Part shown: one piece after another, positions 1 to 7,993 of the stretch | Layout: the number at the start of each line of letters is the position of its first letter | How positions within the stretch are numbered: position 1 is the stretch's first letter | Source of the DNA: Albibacterium bauzanense | GTDB lineage: Bacteria; Bacteroidota; Bacteroidia; Sphingobacteriales; Sphingobacteriaceae | Direction of reading: 5' to 3' | Assembly (NCBI RefSeq): GCF_004339765.1 | Contig: NZ_SMGO01000001.1 | Span: 992,001-1,056,000, forward strand | DNA length: 64,000 bases | The notes under the pieces: model-generated | The model's input: the letters and a program-made list of their open reading frames with translations, nothing else | Databases searched by the model: none | Told to the model about the DNA's origin: nothing | Program-made: the position numbers and the translations under genes

Positions 1-215
1 CCTATACTTTGAAGCGTACCAACAACTAAGTTCCTTACCATTTCACCAGAAATCCTAGCATCACGACCTATTACAATTTTATTAATACCAGTATTCTTTT
101 GAATAAGTTTACCAAAACCAGCTGTAAATTTTACAATATCCAATGGGCTCAAGCCTTCGTTAGAGCGTCCTCCGATTGTACCTCTAATTCCAGAAATAGA
201 TTTTATTAAAGTCAT
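1..215 (-). CDS. glmM: Phosphoglucosamine mutase, N-terminal part (runs off the left edge)
   Basis: Only the first 71 codons lie in the window. The reading starts MTLIKSISGIRGTIGG and continues through a GRDARISGEM segment, which is the usual N-terminus of the alpha-D-phosphohexomutase domain I of Bacteroidota GlmM. The family converts glucosamine-6-phosphate to glucosamine-1-phosphate for UDP-GlcNAc synthesis in the cytosol. The phosphoserine loop and the metal site lie beyond the edge, so phosphomannomutase cannot be fully excluded. The ATG at 213-215 faces away from the divergent methyltransferase gene, and about 130 bp of non-coding DNA separates them. Confidence 0.85.
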   Translation of the reverse strand, partial: MTLIKSISGIRGTIGGRSNEGLSPLDIVKFTAGFGKLIQKNTGINKIVIGRDARISGEMVRNLVVGTLQSI

Positions 216-348
216 AGTTCTTTTTATTATTAGGGAGTAAAAGTAAGCATATCTTCAACTTGTAGCAATAAACAATACAGCGAAATCTGATAAGCAATAT
301 CAATCCTATAAATTTATTATATTTGCGGTTAAATTGGTCCAAGCACAG

Positions 349-1086
349 ATGGGAAAAAAGTGGTTTGAAAGTTGGTTTAATACTCCTTATTATCATATTC
401 TATACAAAAATCGCGATAATGCTGAAGCCGCTCTTTTCATTGACAATCTTTTCGAACACTTTCACCCGGATAAGCATGCAAGATTATTAGACATTGCATG
501 CGGCAGAGGCAGACATGCTAAGTACATGAGTGATAAAGGTTATGATACTACAGGTATAGATCTTTCTGAATCAAGCATTGCCTATGCAAAGAAATATGAA
601 AATGAAAACCTACACTTTCATGTTCAAGATATGCGGAAAAAATATTGTAATAGTTGTTTTGATTTCGCGTTTAATCTTTTTACAAGTTTTGGTTATTTTG
701 AAACAGAGAAAGAACATCTTGATGCTTTAAAAGTTTTTAATGAGGCATTGAAACCAGATGGAATATTAGTACTTGATTATTTTAATGCAACCAAGGCTAT
801 TCAAGACCTTGTACCTGTTGAGATTACAAATAAAAACAATATAACATTTAATATATCAAAACATTTAGAAGGCAAAAAGATTCATAAAACCATTAATTTT
901 GATGACGACAATAAATCTCATCAGTATGTGGAAGAAGTATTTGCCTTTACTTTGCAAGATTTTCATTCAATGTTAGAACTGAGTAACTTTACAATAATTG
1001 AAAAATTTGGAAATTATCATTTTCAAGACTTTGATCAAAATGAATCACCAAGATTAATCCTAATTTGTAAAAAGAAACATGCTTGA
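349..1086 (+). CDS. Class I SAM-dependent methyltransferase
   Basis: The 245-residue product has a Rossmann-type methyltransferase core: LLDIACGRGRHAKYMS is the SAM-binding motif I, TGIDLSESSI gives the acidic residue that holds the ribose hydroxyls, and FNLFTSFGYF is the motif IV region. It belongs to the Methyltransf_25/11 type; the substrate cannot be read from sequence. I chose the ATG at 349 rather than the in-frame TTG at 334, because a TATATTTG box at 318-325 would place the transcription start about at 334. The gene overlaps the following PAP2 gene by 8 nt, so the two are probably co-translated. Confidence 0.8.
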   Translation: MGKKWFESWFNTPYYHILYKNRDNAEAALFIDNLFEHFHPDKHARLLDIACGRGRHAKYMSDKGYDTTGIDLSESSIAYAKKYENENLHFHVQDMRKKYCNSCFDFAFNLFTSFGYFETEKEHLDALKVFNEALKPDGILVLDYFNATKAIQDLVPVEITNKNNITFNISKHLEGKKIHKTINFDDDNKSHQYVEEVFAFTLQDFHSMLELSNFTIIEKFGNYHFQDFDQNESPRLILICKKKHA

Positions 1087-1657
1087 ATACCTAACCGAAA
1101 TTGACAAAATAGTTTTTTTGTCGATTAACCAAGGGTTATCAAATCCATTTTTTGATTTCCTAATGCCTATTCTAAGAAATCCTTATACGTGGGCACCACT
1201 ATATCTCTTTATCTTAATTTTTGCAATTAAGAATTACAAGAAAAGGGGAATTATCATGATCCTGTTCTTTCTCTTGTCCTTCGGCTTAGGAGATATGATT
1301 TCAGCCTCCGTTATTAAGCCTCAAGTAATGCGTGTACGCCCCTGCAATGATGTTCCGTTTAAAGAACAAGTCACTGTGCGTGTACGTTGCGGTAGCGGCT
1401 ATAGCATGCCTTCCTCTCATGCAACCAATCATTTTGCAATGGGTGTTTTCCTATTAATGGTTTTCAGAAAAAAATGGAAGCCAATTATTTGGTTAAGCAT
1501 ATTATGGGCTGCGTCCATAAGCTTTGCACAGATCTATGTTGGCGTGCATTATCCGGGAGATATTTTAGTAGGCTCATTACTTGGTATATTAATAGGCTTA
1601 TTTACGTCTAGTATTTTTTTATTTTTCCAACCCGATGAACCCAGGGAAACAGCATGA
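1079..1657 (+). CDS. PAP2-family membrane phosphatase
   Basis: The 192-residue protein has about five hydrophobic helices and the three PAP2 motifs: KPQVMRVRP (motif 1), a PSSH segment in place of PSGH (motif 2, with the acid/base His), and YVGVHYPGD (motif 3, with the nucleophilic His). The usual SR that begins motif 3 reads AQ here, which I believe is common in Bacteroidota members. The family dephosphorylates lipid phosphates such as undecaprenyl pyrophosphate or phosphatidylglycerophosphate at the outer face of the inner membrane; which one is unknown. It overlaps both neighbours, by 8 nt upstream and 4 nt (ATGA) downstream. Confidence 0.85.
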   Translation: MLEYLTEIDKIVFLSINQGLSNPFFDFLMPILRNPYTWAPLYLFILIFAIKNYKKRGIIMILFFLLSFGLGDMISASVIKPQVMRVRPCNDVPFKEQVTVRVRCGSGYSMPSSHATNHFAMGVFLLMVFRKKWKPIIWLSILWAASISFAQIYVGVHYPGDILVGSLLGILIGLFTSSIFLFFQPDEPRETA

Positions 1658-2364
1658 TAATTAGTATATTATTTTTTTCTGCCCTTTTGGGTGGACTTTC
1701 AGTATTTGTTGTAAAACGGGATAACTCTAAAATGCTAAAATTAATATTAGCATTTAGTGGTGCCTATCTTTTTTCTATCACAGTATTACATTTAATTCCA
1801 GATGTCTATATAAACGCAGATGAATCAATTGGACTATTCATTCTAGGCGGATTTCTTTTTCAGCTTGTATTAGAACAATTTTCGGAAGGTATTGAACATG
1901 GGCACATCCACCATCATGAGCATAATTTATCACATGCTTTTCCGGTTGGAGTTATGTTTAGTTTATGTTTGCATGCCTTTTTAGAGGGAATGCCATTAGC
2001 AGGAGATCATAAGAATTATTTATTATTCGGTATTTCTCTTCATCATATCCCAGCGGCATTTGCATTAGGATCGTTACTGTTGAATACACACATTTCCAGA
2101 CAGAGGATAATAATACTGTTAGTAATATTTGCAATGATGTCTCCATTAGGCTATCTATTAAGTTTGGGCATTAAGGCCAATGAACTAGGAGATATCAACC
2201 AATATTTTGATCGGATAATGGCAATCGTTATTGGTATATTCTTACATATTTCTACAACGATTCTTTTTGAATCATCGAATGCTGGTCATCATTATAATCG
2301 CCAGAAAACAATAGCAGTTTTATTAGGAGTTTCTGTTTCTTTACTGAATTTTATTTTTCATTAA
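1654..2364 (+). CDS. ZIP-family divalent metal transporter
   Basis: The 236-residue protein has about eight transmembrane segments. The metal-binding helices show HAFLEGMP (helix IV, HxxxEG) and HHIPAA (helix V), as in ZIP carriers that import Zn, Fe or Mn. A His-rich loop, HGHIHHHEH, sits at about residues 86-94 between helices, as expected for the family's variable metal-sensing loop. The ATG overlaps the PAP2 stop codon (ATGA at 1654), making it the third gene of a small plus-strand operon. The metal preference cannot be deduced. Confidence 0.85.
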   Translation: MIISILFFSALLGGLSVFVVKRDNSKMLKLILAFSGAYLFSITVLHLIPDVYINADESIGLFILGGFLFQLVLEQFSEGIEHGHIHHHEHNLSHAFPVGVMFSLCLHAFLEGMPLAGDHKNYLLFGISLHHIPAAFALGSLLLNTHISRQRIIILLVIFAMMSPLGYLLSLGIKANELGDINQYFDRIMAIVIGIFLHISTTILFESSNAGHHYNRQKTIAVLLGVSVSLLNFIFH

Positions 2365-2395
2365 CTACTTCACCTATTTATAGAAAAAGTATTTA

Positions 2396-3346
2396 CTACC
2401 CTAGTTTTTTAACAGGAATCATCTCTTTATAATACTCTTCTAATTTGTAACCATCACCGTGTATAGTCCAAATTTCCTGAGGTTCCACATACTTAATATA
2501 TTCGATTATATCATTCCAATCAACATGATCGGAAATATAAAGAGATGTATTATTGTTTTTTTGCAGATATTCCCAACCAGAAGCAAAAACTCTTACCATA
2601 TCTCCCACTTTAATTGAACTATTGAAAGTAACTGGCGGAACAATATATACAAACTCCTGATTCCTTTGTTGTTTCATAATCTTTCTATCATAAGGCTTAT
2701 AGAGAAGTTTATTTACACCGAAATGTTCATAAATTTTATGAATACGCATTATTGAATGATGCAATAAAACAATCTTATTAGGACAGTGAATATTAATAAG
2801 ATGATTTATACGTTGTGCTTTACCTAATGGATAGGCACCTAGAAGAATATTATAAGGTATTTCACTTAGCTGTTGGATCTCGCTGTCCGGGTTTGGATGT
2901 TTTACTGACGGATTCGCAAATGTACTCTCTGTTATCAATACATCTGCCTTAACATAATCAATCGGCTCACAAGTAGCATCCTCCTGCATTTTATAATCGC
3001 CTGTATAAAGATAACGGACTTCTTTATAGACCATTAGAATTTGTGCAGAACCAAGAACATGCCCTGCCGAGAACAATATGATTTGAATATCGTTTATAAA
3101 GAATTCCTGATAGAAGTCTTTTGGTATAAAGCTCATAGACGCATTATTGCCATAACGGCATTCCATAATAGCCTGGGTTGCTGGAGTACAGTAAACAAGC
3201 TGATTTCCAGGACACGCATGATCAGCATGAGCATGAGAGATTAATGCACAACCAACCGGGACTTTTGGGTCAATATAAAAACCACCGTATGTACAATATA
3301 AACCCGATGATGTTAAGACTAAAAAGTCGTTTAATATTTTATTCAC
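2396..3346 (-). CDS. Metallo-beta-lactamase-fold exonuclease of the mRNA 3'-end-processing/ligase-associated type
   Basis: The 316-residue product carries SHAHADHA at 37-44, the di-metal signature of MBL-fold nucleases, followed by an AGHVLGSAQ strand and a YTGDYK metal-ligand segment at the positions seen in CPSF73/Artemis-like proteins and in the bacterial ligase-associated DNA exonuclease family. This suggests a cytosolic DNA or RNA nuclease. No LigD-type ligase or DEXH helicase gene is adjacent here, so the ligase link is not supported locally. The start codon is GTG at 3346 and overlaps the end of coaE by 8 nt, which indicates translational coupling at the tail of the nusB operon. Confidence 0.7.
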   Translation of the reverse strand: MNKILNDFLVLTSSGLYCTYGGFYIDPKVPVGCALISHAHADHACPGNQLVYCTPATQAIMECRYGNNASMSFIPKDFYQEFFINDIQIILFSAGHVLGSAQILMVYKEVRYLYTGDYKMQEDATCEPIDYVKADVLITESTFANPSVKHPNPDSEIQQLSEIPYNILLGAYPLGKAQRINHLINIHCPNKIVLLHHSIMRIHKIYEHFGVNKLLYKPYDRKIMKQQRNQEFVYIVPPVTFNSSIKVGDMVRVFASGWEYLQKNNNTSLYISDHVDWNDIIEYIKYVEPQEIWTIHGDGYKLEEYYKEMIPVKKLG

Positions 3347-3950
3347 TTATGGAAGGTGTTGTTCTTGAAATGCTATTGAAGTACTCATTCAGCTTTAGTA
3401 CCTGGGGAATAATAGCTGTTTTATCATCATTTATAATTATGAAATCAGCTAACTCCGTTTTTTCTTTCTCGGGCATTTGTTTACTCATCCTCGACCTTAC
3501 ATTCTCTTCACTAACACCTTCTCTATTTTTAACACGCTTTATACGAATTTCTTCAGGGGAAGTGACAACAATAACAAAATCACAATCTCGATATGAACCA
3601 CTTTCAAACAAAATAGCTGCTTCTTTAATAACATAAGCAGATTTTTGCTGTAATGACCAATCAATAAAAGCTTTTATTGTAACCGGGTGTACCAGGCTAT
3701 TTAACTTCTTTAATTCTTCCTGATTGTTAAATACTTTATTCGCCAAATAGCTTCTATTTAATTCATTATTGGGAAGGTATGCTTCTTCTCCAAACTCTCT
3801 TTTTATTGAAGAAATCAAAAAAGCATCTGTTACCATGATAGACTTGGCAATTACATCTGCATTAAAGACAGGTATGCCAAGTATTTCAAAAACACGGCAG
3901 ACAGTGGTTTTACCGCTCCCAATCCCTCCTGTTATTCCAATTTTAAGCAT
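3339..3950 (-). CDS. coaE: Dephospho-CoA kinase
   Basis: The 203-residue protein begins MLKIGITGGIGSGKTTV, a clear P-loop, and continues with the FNADVIAKS substrate segment and an RIKRVKNREG lid region typical of CoaE. It phosphorylates the 3'-hydroxyl of dephospho-CoA with ATP, the last step of coenzyme A synthesis. Length matches the family. It lies 1 nt after ybbR and overlaps the exonuclease gene, placing it inside a nusB-DUF1573-yajC-ybbR-coaE transcription unit. Confidence 0.95.
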   Translation of the reverse strand: MLKIGITGGIGSGKTTVCRVFEILGIPVFNADVIAKSIMVTDAFLISSIKREFGEEAYLPNNELNRSYLANKVFNNQEELKKLNSLVHPVTIKAFIDWSLQQKSAYVIKEAAILFESGSYRDCDFVIVVTSPEEIRIKRVKNREGVSEENVRSRMSKQMPEKEKTELADFIIINDDKTAIIPQVLKLNEYFNSISRTTPSISE

Positions 3951-3951
3951 A

Positions 3952-4899
3952 CTACCTCTTTATAATAAAATCTATATTTTGAGGATTTATTTTAACAATT
4001 TCACAAAAGTCCGGAAATTTGGTCAAAATAACGGGCAAAGTACTAACCTTATTTTCAGTCCAATTCTCTAAATTAACAACAGCTTCAAATGAACTTGGAG
4101 TAATGTTTGAATAATTTTTAAGAGAAACCAAAACAGTAATCTTTACCTTAGAGGGGATCAGTCGTACAGAGGAATATCTCTCTGCATTTTCTACTTTTAA
4201 AGGCAATTCAAGAACCTTCTCTGTAACCTCTCCTATTGGGACAGTAACTTCAACAGAGGTTGGATAAACATTGATATTTGCTTTACCTTTCTGCTGTAAA
4301 AACAAACGGCCCGTCAGGTCAGAATCAAGATCTTTGCGTCTAAAGGTATCAGTTTCCCATTCTTCTATTCGTACTAAATCTTCTAAAGGTCCAGTAATTG
4401 TAACATACGCCGGATTAATACGAATACTATCAATAATATTATATTGCCTTTGGAAACTGAGATCAGAGATAAGCTTCACAGGTACTTTTTTAACAGTCTG
4501 CTTAGAGAAATCAAAATAAAGAGTATCGGGAGTAATAGATACAACTCTCTGTGTTCCTCCAAACTGCCTATTGATAAAACCCATTTGGCTGGAAAAGACG
4601 ATCCAATCTCTTGTCCTTAAAGGACTCAAGTCGATATCAATATCTTGAGATTGTAACCTAAGCTTAGAGAACAATACCTGCCAGCCTGAACCTTCTACTT
4701 GAAGATCTACTGTATCTGACTGTAATGGATGAAAAGCTTTATTATCGGGTGCATTTACATATCGAATAGCAGCTGGAACTCGATACAGGTATTTACTAGA
4801 CATCGCAAATAAACCCCATGACAAAATTGAGATTACTACACATACAATAAATATGCGGGCTTTCTGCTTTTGTAATTTGGTTAAATTCAAAACTGCCAT
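3952..4899 (-). CDS. YbbR-like domain protein
   Basis: The 315-residue product has one N-terminal membrane helix (about residues 15-33) and then a periplasmic beta-rich region with repeated units of the form V-x-V-x-G-P and KVPVKL, characteristic of YbbR repeats (about three can be seen, ending in KVKITVLVSLKNY). In Firmicutes YbbR/CdaR partners a diadenylate cyclase, but none is present here; in Bacteroidota the gene typically precedes coaE as it does in this window. Its function in this phylum is not established. Confidence 0.8.
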   Translation of the reverse strand: MAVLNLTKLQKQKARIFIVCVVISILSWGLFAMSSKYLYRVPAAIRYVNAPDNKAFHPLQSDTVDLQVEGSGWQVLFSKLRLQSQDIDIDLSPLRTRDWIVFSSQMGFINRQFGGTQRVVSITPDTLYFDFSKQTVKKVPVKLISDLSFQRQYNIIDSIRINPAYVTITGPLEDLVRIEEWETDTFRRKDLDSDLTGRLFLQQKGKANINVYPTSVEVTVPIGEVTEKVLELPLKVENAERYSSVRLIPSKVKITVLVSLKNYSNITPSSFEAVVNLENWTENKVSTLPVILTKFPDFCEIVKINPQNIDFIIKR

Positions 4900-4974
4900 G
4901 ACCTAGAATAAAAAATTAAACGCTTAACAAATAGTTTACAAAACTACCTGTTAAGCGTTCTAAAGACCTTATCT

Positions 4975-5286
4975 CTACTGAGCGTTCGCTGCTTTAGAAG
5001 CATCTAAAGATACTGAACTTTTATCAAAGCGAATTTTTACTCCACTTCCTACATCTAGTAAAATAGAAGTATCACCAAGCTCTACAATACGACCGTGGAT
5101 ACCTGCAGTAGTTACTACTTTATCGTTTACTTTTAGTGCTTCAATATATTTTTTATGATCTTTTGATTTCTTCATTTGTGGACGGATCATAAAAAAATAG
5201 AATACCACAATGATCAAAATCATAGGTAAAAAACCCATCAATCCACCACCACCAGTGGCCTGTAATAAAATTGTTCCTGTTGTCAT
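4975..5286 (-). CDS. yajC: Preprotein translocase subunit YajC
   Basis: The 103-residue protein has a single hydrophobic helix (FLPMILIIVVFYFFMIRPQ) followed directly by the hallmark RPQMKKSKDHKK and a small cytosolic domain with KVNDKVVTTAGIHGRI. YajC associates with SecDF in the inner membrane and supports protein export. Length and architecture are normal. It sits 19 nt downstream of the DUF1573 lipoprotein gene and 75 nt upstream of ybbR. Confidence 0.95.
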   Translation of the reverse strand: MTTGTILLQATGGGGLMGFLPMILIIVVFYFFMIRPQMKKSKDHKKYIEALKVNDKVVTTAGIHGRIVELGDTSILLDVGSGVKIRFDKSSVSLDASKAANAQ

Positions 5287-5305
5287 AATTATTTTCTTTT
5301 TGTGT

Positions 5306-5767
5306 TTACTTTACTTCACCTTTTAAATGAAAAATTGTTTGTGAGGGGTACGCATTAGATTCCATAGTTATTACTTTATGCTGCATTCCCGGTTGATTAC
5401 TTGTATCAAATACTACATCAATTGTAAATTCTTCGCCTGGTTTAATAGGTTGCTTCGGATAATACGGTGTTGTACACCCACATGAAGCACGAACAGAATT
5501 AATTATCAATGGTGTTTTACCAGTGTTAATAAATGCATATTCATGAGATACTTTTTCTCCTTCTTTAACCTCACCGAAACTATAAGTATCTGTTTCCTGA
5601 AACACTATAGGTGCATTAGCTGTATCAACAACCGCAGTTTCTGCTGAAGGCTCTGTAGTAATTGCTTCAATAGTATCTAAGTTTCCCTGAGCTCCTTCTT
5701 GAGTGCTATTACCGCAGGAAACAACAAAGAATGAAGCAGAAAACAATAGTATTACTAGATTTTTCAT
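5306..5767 (-). CDS. DUF1573-domain lipoprotein
   Basis: The 153-residue product has an SPII signal ending FFVVSC (Cys18), a Thr/Glu-rich linker, and one DUF1573 domain (about 55-150) with the typical Y-F-G-x-V-x-E-G-E start, NTGKTPLIINSV and SCGCT segments, an Ig-like beta sandwich. The function of DUF1573 proteins in Bacteroidota is unknown; they are presumably anchored in the periplasm or outer membrane. Its place between nusB and yajC is a conserved arrangement in the phylum. Confidence 0.85.
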   Translation of the reverse strand: MKNLVILLFSASFFVVSCGNSTQEGAQGNLDTIEAITTEPSAETAVVDTANAPIVFQETDTYSFGEVKEGEKVSHEYAFINTGKTPLIINSVRASCGCTTPYYPKQPIKPGEEFTIDVVFDTSNQPGMQHKVITMESNAYPSQTIFHLKGEVK

Positions 5768-5797
5768 TCAAATATGGTTTGTTTACAAATATAAATT

Positions 5798-6745
5798 TTA
5801 TTCGTTTAATCCACGACCTTGTTTACGAATTCTACCAGAAGTTTTTAACTCCGATAATACTTTATCAAGAATTCCATTTATAAAAGTATTACTTTTCGGC
5901 GTGCTGAATATCTTAGAGATCTCAATATATTCATTAATGGTTACTTTAACAGGAATAGAGGAGAAATTAATTAATTCGCAAATCGCTAATCGCATAATTA
6001 ACGTATCCATCAAAGCAATTCTATCTGCCTCCCAGTTCTTCGTTTTACCACTTATAAAGGACTGATATTCATCGGAATGACTAATGGTTAAAATGAACAA
6101 GTCCAGAATAAACTCTCTATCTTCATCCCAATTAGGCGTTAATTCTGCTAAATGGTTTTTTGAAAAGTCAACAGAGCTGAAATTCTTAAAGGTTTTTGCA
6201 ACTAATGCTTGGAGGACTTCCTTATCTAACTGCCAATTAATAAATTTCTCTTCAAATACTTGCTCAACAGCAGGCAGTTGAAGAATTATTCGTTTAAAGA
6301 CATATTTAATAATATCCTTTTCGGCAGCTATTGAATGATCTTCCTGATTTAAATAAGCTTTGTATTCTTCTGAGTTCTTTAAATTCTGAAATATCTCACG
6401 AGCAATTTCGGGGTCAAATGCCCACGATACACGATATTTTTTTGTCTGATCTATAAATTTGCCGTTTTTCCGCAGAGCTTCAATAAAAGCATTATCATGA
6501 AAACGCAAATTATTGTTTAAATCATTTTCGGTAGGTAAATGTTTTCTTGCTCTGCCCTCTGCATCAATCATAGTATAGTCTGCTACCTCAATTAAAAGGT
6601 TTAACAGCCATATATACATCTCATATACCTGGTCTACATTGTTTAATAGTGATTTCTCAAACTTAGAAACTTCTTTTTCTTCTGATTGATTGTAGGCATA
6701 TAAAGTTTGTAGAACTTTAATGCGGAGGTGTCTGCGGTTTAACAT
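5798..6745 (-). CDS. nusB: Transcription antitermination factor NusB (long Bacteroidota form)
   Basis: The 315-residue protein has MLNRRHLRIKVLQTLYAY at the N-terminus, the start of the NusB RNA-binding fold, a long middle insertion, and a C-terminal block (ALMDTLIMRLAICELINF, then KVTINEYIEISK) that matches the canonical NusB core. E. coli NusB has about 140 residues; the doubled length is usual in Bacteroidota. NusB with NusE binds boxA RNA to promote rRNA antitermination. It heads the minus-strand operon that runs to 2396. Confidence 0.92.
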   Translation of the reverse strand: MLNRRHLRIKVLQTLYAYNQSEEKEVSKFEKSLLNNVDQVYEMYIWLLNLLIEVADYTMIDAEGRARKHLPTENDLNNNLRFHDNAFIEALRKNGKFIDQTKKYRVSWAFDPEIAREIFQNLKNSEEYKAYLNQEDHSIAAEKDIIKYVFKRIILQLPAVEQVFEEKFINWQLDKEVLQALVAKTFKNFSSVDFSKNHLAELTPNWDEDREFILDLFILTISHSDEYQSFISGKTKNWEADRIALMDTLIMRLAICELINFSSIPVKVTINEYIEISKIFSTPKSNTFINGILDKVLSELKTSGRIRKQGRGLNE

Positions 6746-6783
6746 AAATATAAAGAACGATTTTTTTTAATGGAAATATAACC

Positions 6784-7878
6784 TTAGTTGGATTTGAAAT
6801 TATTAATTATTTTAATGGAATTGATTCGATCTTCAGCAATTTTATTGGCTGCTAAATGGGTAGAAATATTTTCTGCCCTCGATCGCTGAATAACAGAACG
6901 AGTAGCCTCATAGATATTTTCTGCCAGTTCAAGGGTTCTTGATGAAGAATAACCTGCTAATTCAGAATAGCAGCTAATTAAACCCCCGGCATTAATTAAA
7001 TAATCAGGTGCAAATAATATCCCTCTTTCCAAAAGCATCTTACCGTGCTTACCCTCATCTTCTAACTGATTATTAGCTGAACCTGCAATAATTTTGCAGT
7101 TCAATCTTGGAATTGTATTGTCATTTAATGTTCCACCCAATGCACATGGGGCGTAAACATCTATATCTAAATCATAGATTCTGTTATTTTGAACGATCTC
7201 GGCTCCGTATTTATTTGCAACTTTAATCATCCTATCTTCTACGATATCACTTATATATACTTTAGCATTTTCGTTTCTTAATAAAGCAACTAAACCTTCT
7301 CCTACCTGCCCTGTTCCCTGAACCAATACTGTTCTTCCTGCTAAACTATCATTGCCAAAAAGCTCCTTTATTCCTGCCTTAATACCATAGTAAACACTTT
7401 TCGCAGTAAATGGAGATGAATCTCCGCTACCACCAACAGAACTTGGCAAACCAGCCACATAAGGAGTCTCCATCTTTATGATCTCCATATCCCGAGGATT
7501 GGTACCTATATCTAAAGAAGTGATATAACTTCCATTAAGCTCATTTACAAACTGACCAAAGCGACGCAGAAGTACTTCTGTTTTCTGAGTTCGGCTATCT
7601 CCAATAATAATTGCATTACCCCCACCGAAATTAACACCAGTAATTGCTGATTTATAAGTCATTGCTTTTGATAGGCGCAATGAATCTCTAATCGCATCCT
7701 CTTCGGTTCTATACTCGAGCATACGTGTACCACCAATGGCGGGTCCTAATGTAGTATTATGAATAGTAATGATTGCCTTTAAACCGACTTCCTCATCATT
7801 ACAAAAGACAATTTGTTGATGACTAAAACGTCCAAGTAAATCAAATATGCTATTATTTATTAAATTCTCAGTGTCCAT
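6784..7878 (-). CDS. Glu/Leu/Phe/Val dehydrogenase (leucine-dehydrogenase-like) with a substituted catalytic lysine
   Basis: The 364-residue product has the GPAIGGTRM and AMTYKSAITG segments of the dimerisation/substrate domain, TSLDIGT with the conserved Asp, and a Rossmann domain with VQGTGQVGEG for NAD. The family oxidatively deaminates branched-chain or aromatic amino acids. The GGGK motif reads GGGN here (residue 88), exactly 12 residues after Lys76, which is the spacing of Lys68 and the catalytic Lys80 in leucine dehydrogenase, so activity may be lost or altered. I chose the ATG at 7878 because the longer reading from a TTG at 7905 overlaps a TACTTTTG promoter box at 7903-7910. Confidence 0.8.
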   Translation of the reverse strand: MDTENLINNSIFDLLGRFSHQQIVFCNDEEVGLKAIITIHNTTLGPAIGGTRMLEYRTEEDAIRDSLRLSKAMTYKSAITGVNFGGGNAIIIGDSRTQKTEVLLRRFGQFVNELNGSYITSLDIGTNPRDMEIIKMETPYVAGLPSSVGGSGDSSPFTAKSVYYGIKAGIKELFGNDSLAGRTVLVQGTGQVGEGLVALLRNENAKVYISDIVEDRMIKVANKYGAEIVQNNRIYDLDIDVYAPCALGGTLNDNTIPRLNCKIIAGSANNQLEDEGKHGKMLLERGILFAPDYLINAGGLISCYSELAGYSSSRTLELAENIYEATRSVIQRSRAENISTHLAANKIAEDRINSIKIINNFKSN

Positions 7879-7891
7879 TTTTATTACAGTC

Positions 7892-7903
7892 GGCAATATT
7901 GCC
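7892..7903. promoter_or_regulatory. Perfect 12-bp palindrome GGCAATATTGCC at the presumed transcription start of the dehydrogenase gene
   Basis: GGCAATATTGCC equals its own reverse complement. It touches the TACTTTTG box (7903-7910, minus strand) and would straddle the transcription start, 14 nt before the ATG at 7878. This is a plausible operator; the binding protein is unknown. Confidence 0.4.
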
Positions 7904-7910
7904 AAAAGTA
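7903..7910 (-). promoter_or_regulatory. Candidate -7 box (TACTTTTG) of the dehydrogenase gene
   Basis: It matches the Bacteroidota consensus TAnnTTTG on the minus strand. No clear -33 TTTG was found upstream. It supports the downstream ATG at 7878 as the start. Confidence 0.5.
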
Positions 7911-7978
7911 ATAATTTTTTAGATTAATTTACGGATTCATTCAATTAATCGGAATCATGCTCCTATCGATATAATTCA

Positions 7979-7986
7979 TATTTTTG
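7979..7986 (+). promoter_or_regulatory. Candidate -7 box (TATTTTTG) of the ABC exporter gene
   Basis: This is a full TAnnTTTG match ending 7 nt before the ATG at 7994. Used as a promoter it would give an almost leaderless transcript. Confidence 0.45.
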
Positions 7987-7993
7987 TACTTAA

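Noticed and set aside
334-348. TTG start that would lengthen the methyltransferase by five residues
   Set aside because: It coincides with the expected transcription start of a TATATTTG box, and the ATG at 349 begins a normal N-terminus.
184-396. 70-codon minus-strand ORF with hydrophobic stretches between glmM and the methyltransferase
   Set aside because: It overlaps the start of both real genes on AT-rich DNA and has no recognisable motif.
7879-7905. TTG start that would lengthen the dehydrogenase by nine residues
   Set aside because: The codon overlaps the -7 box and the added residues are untypical of the family.
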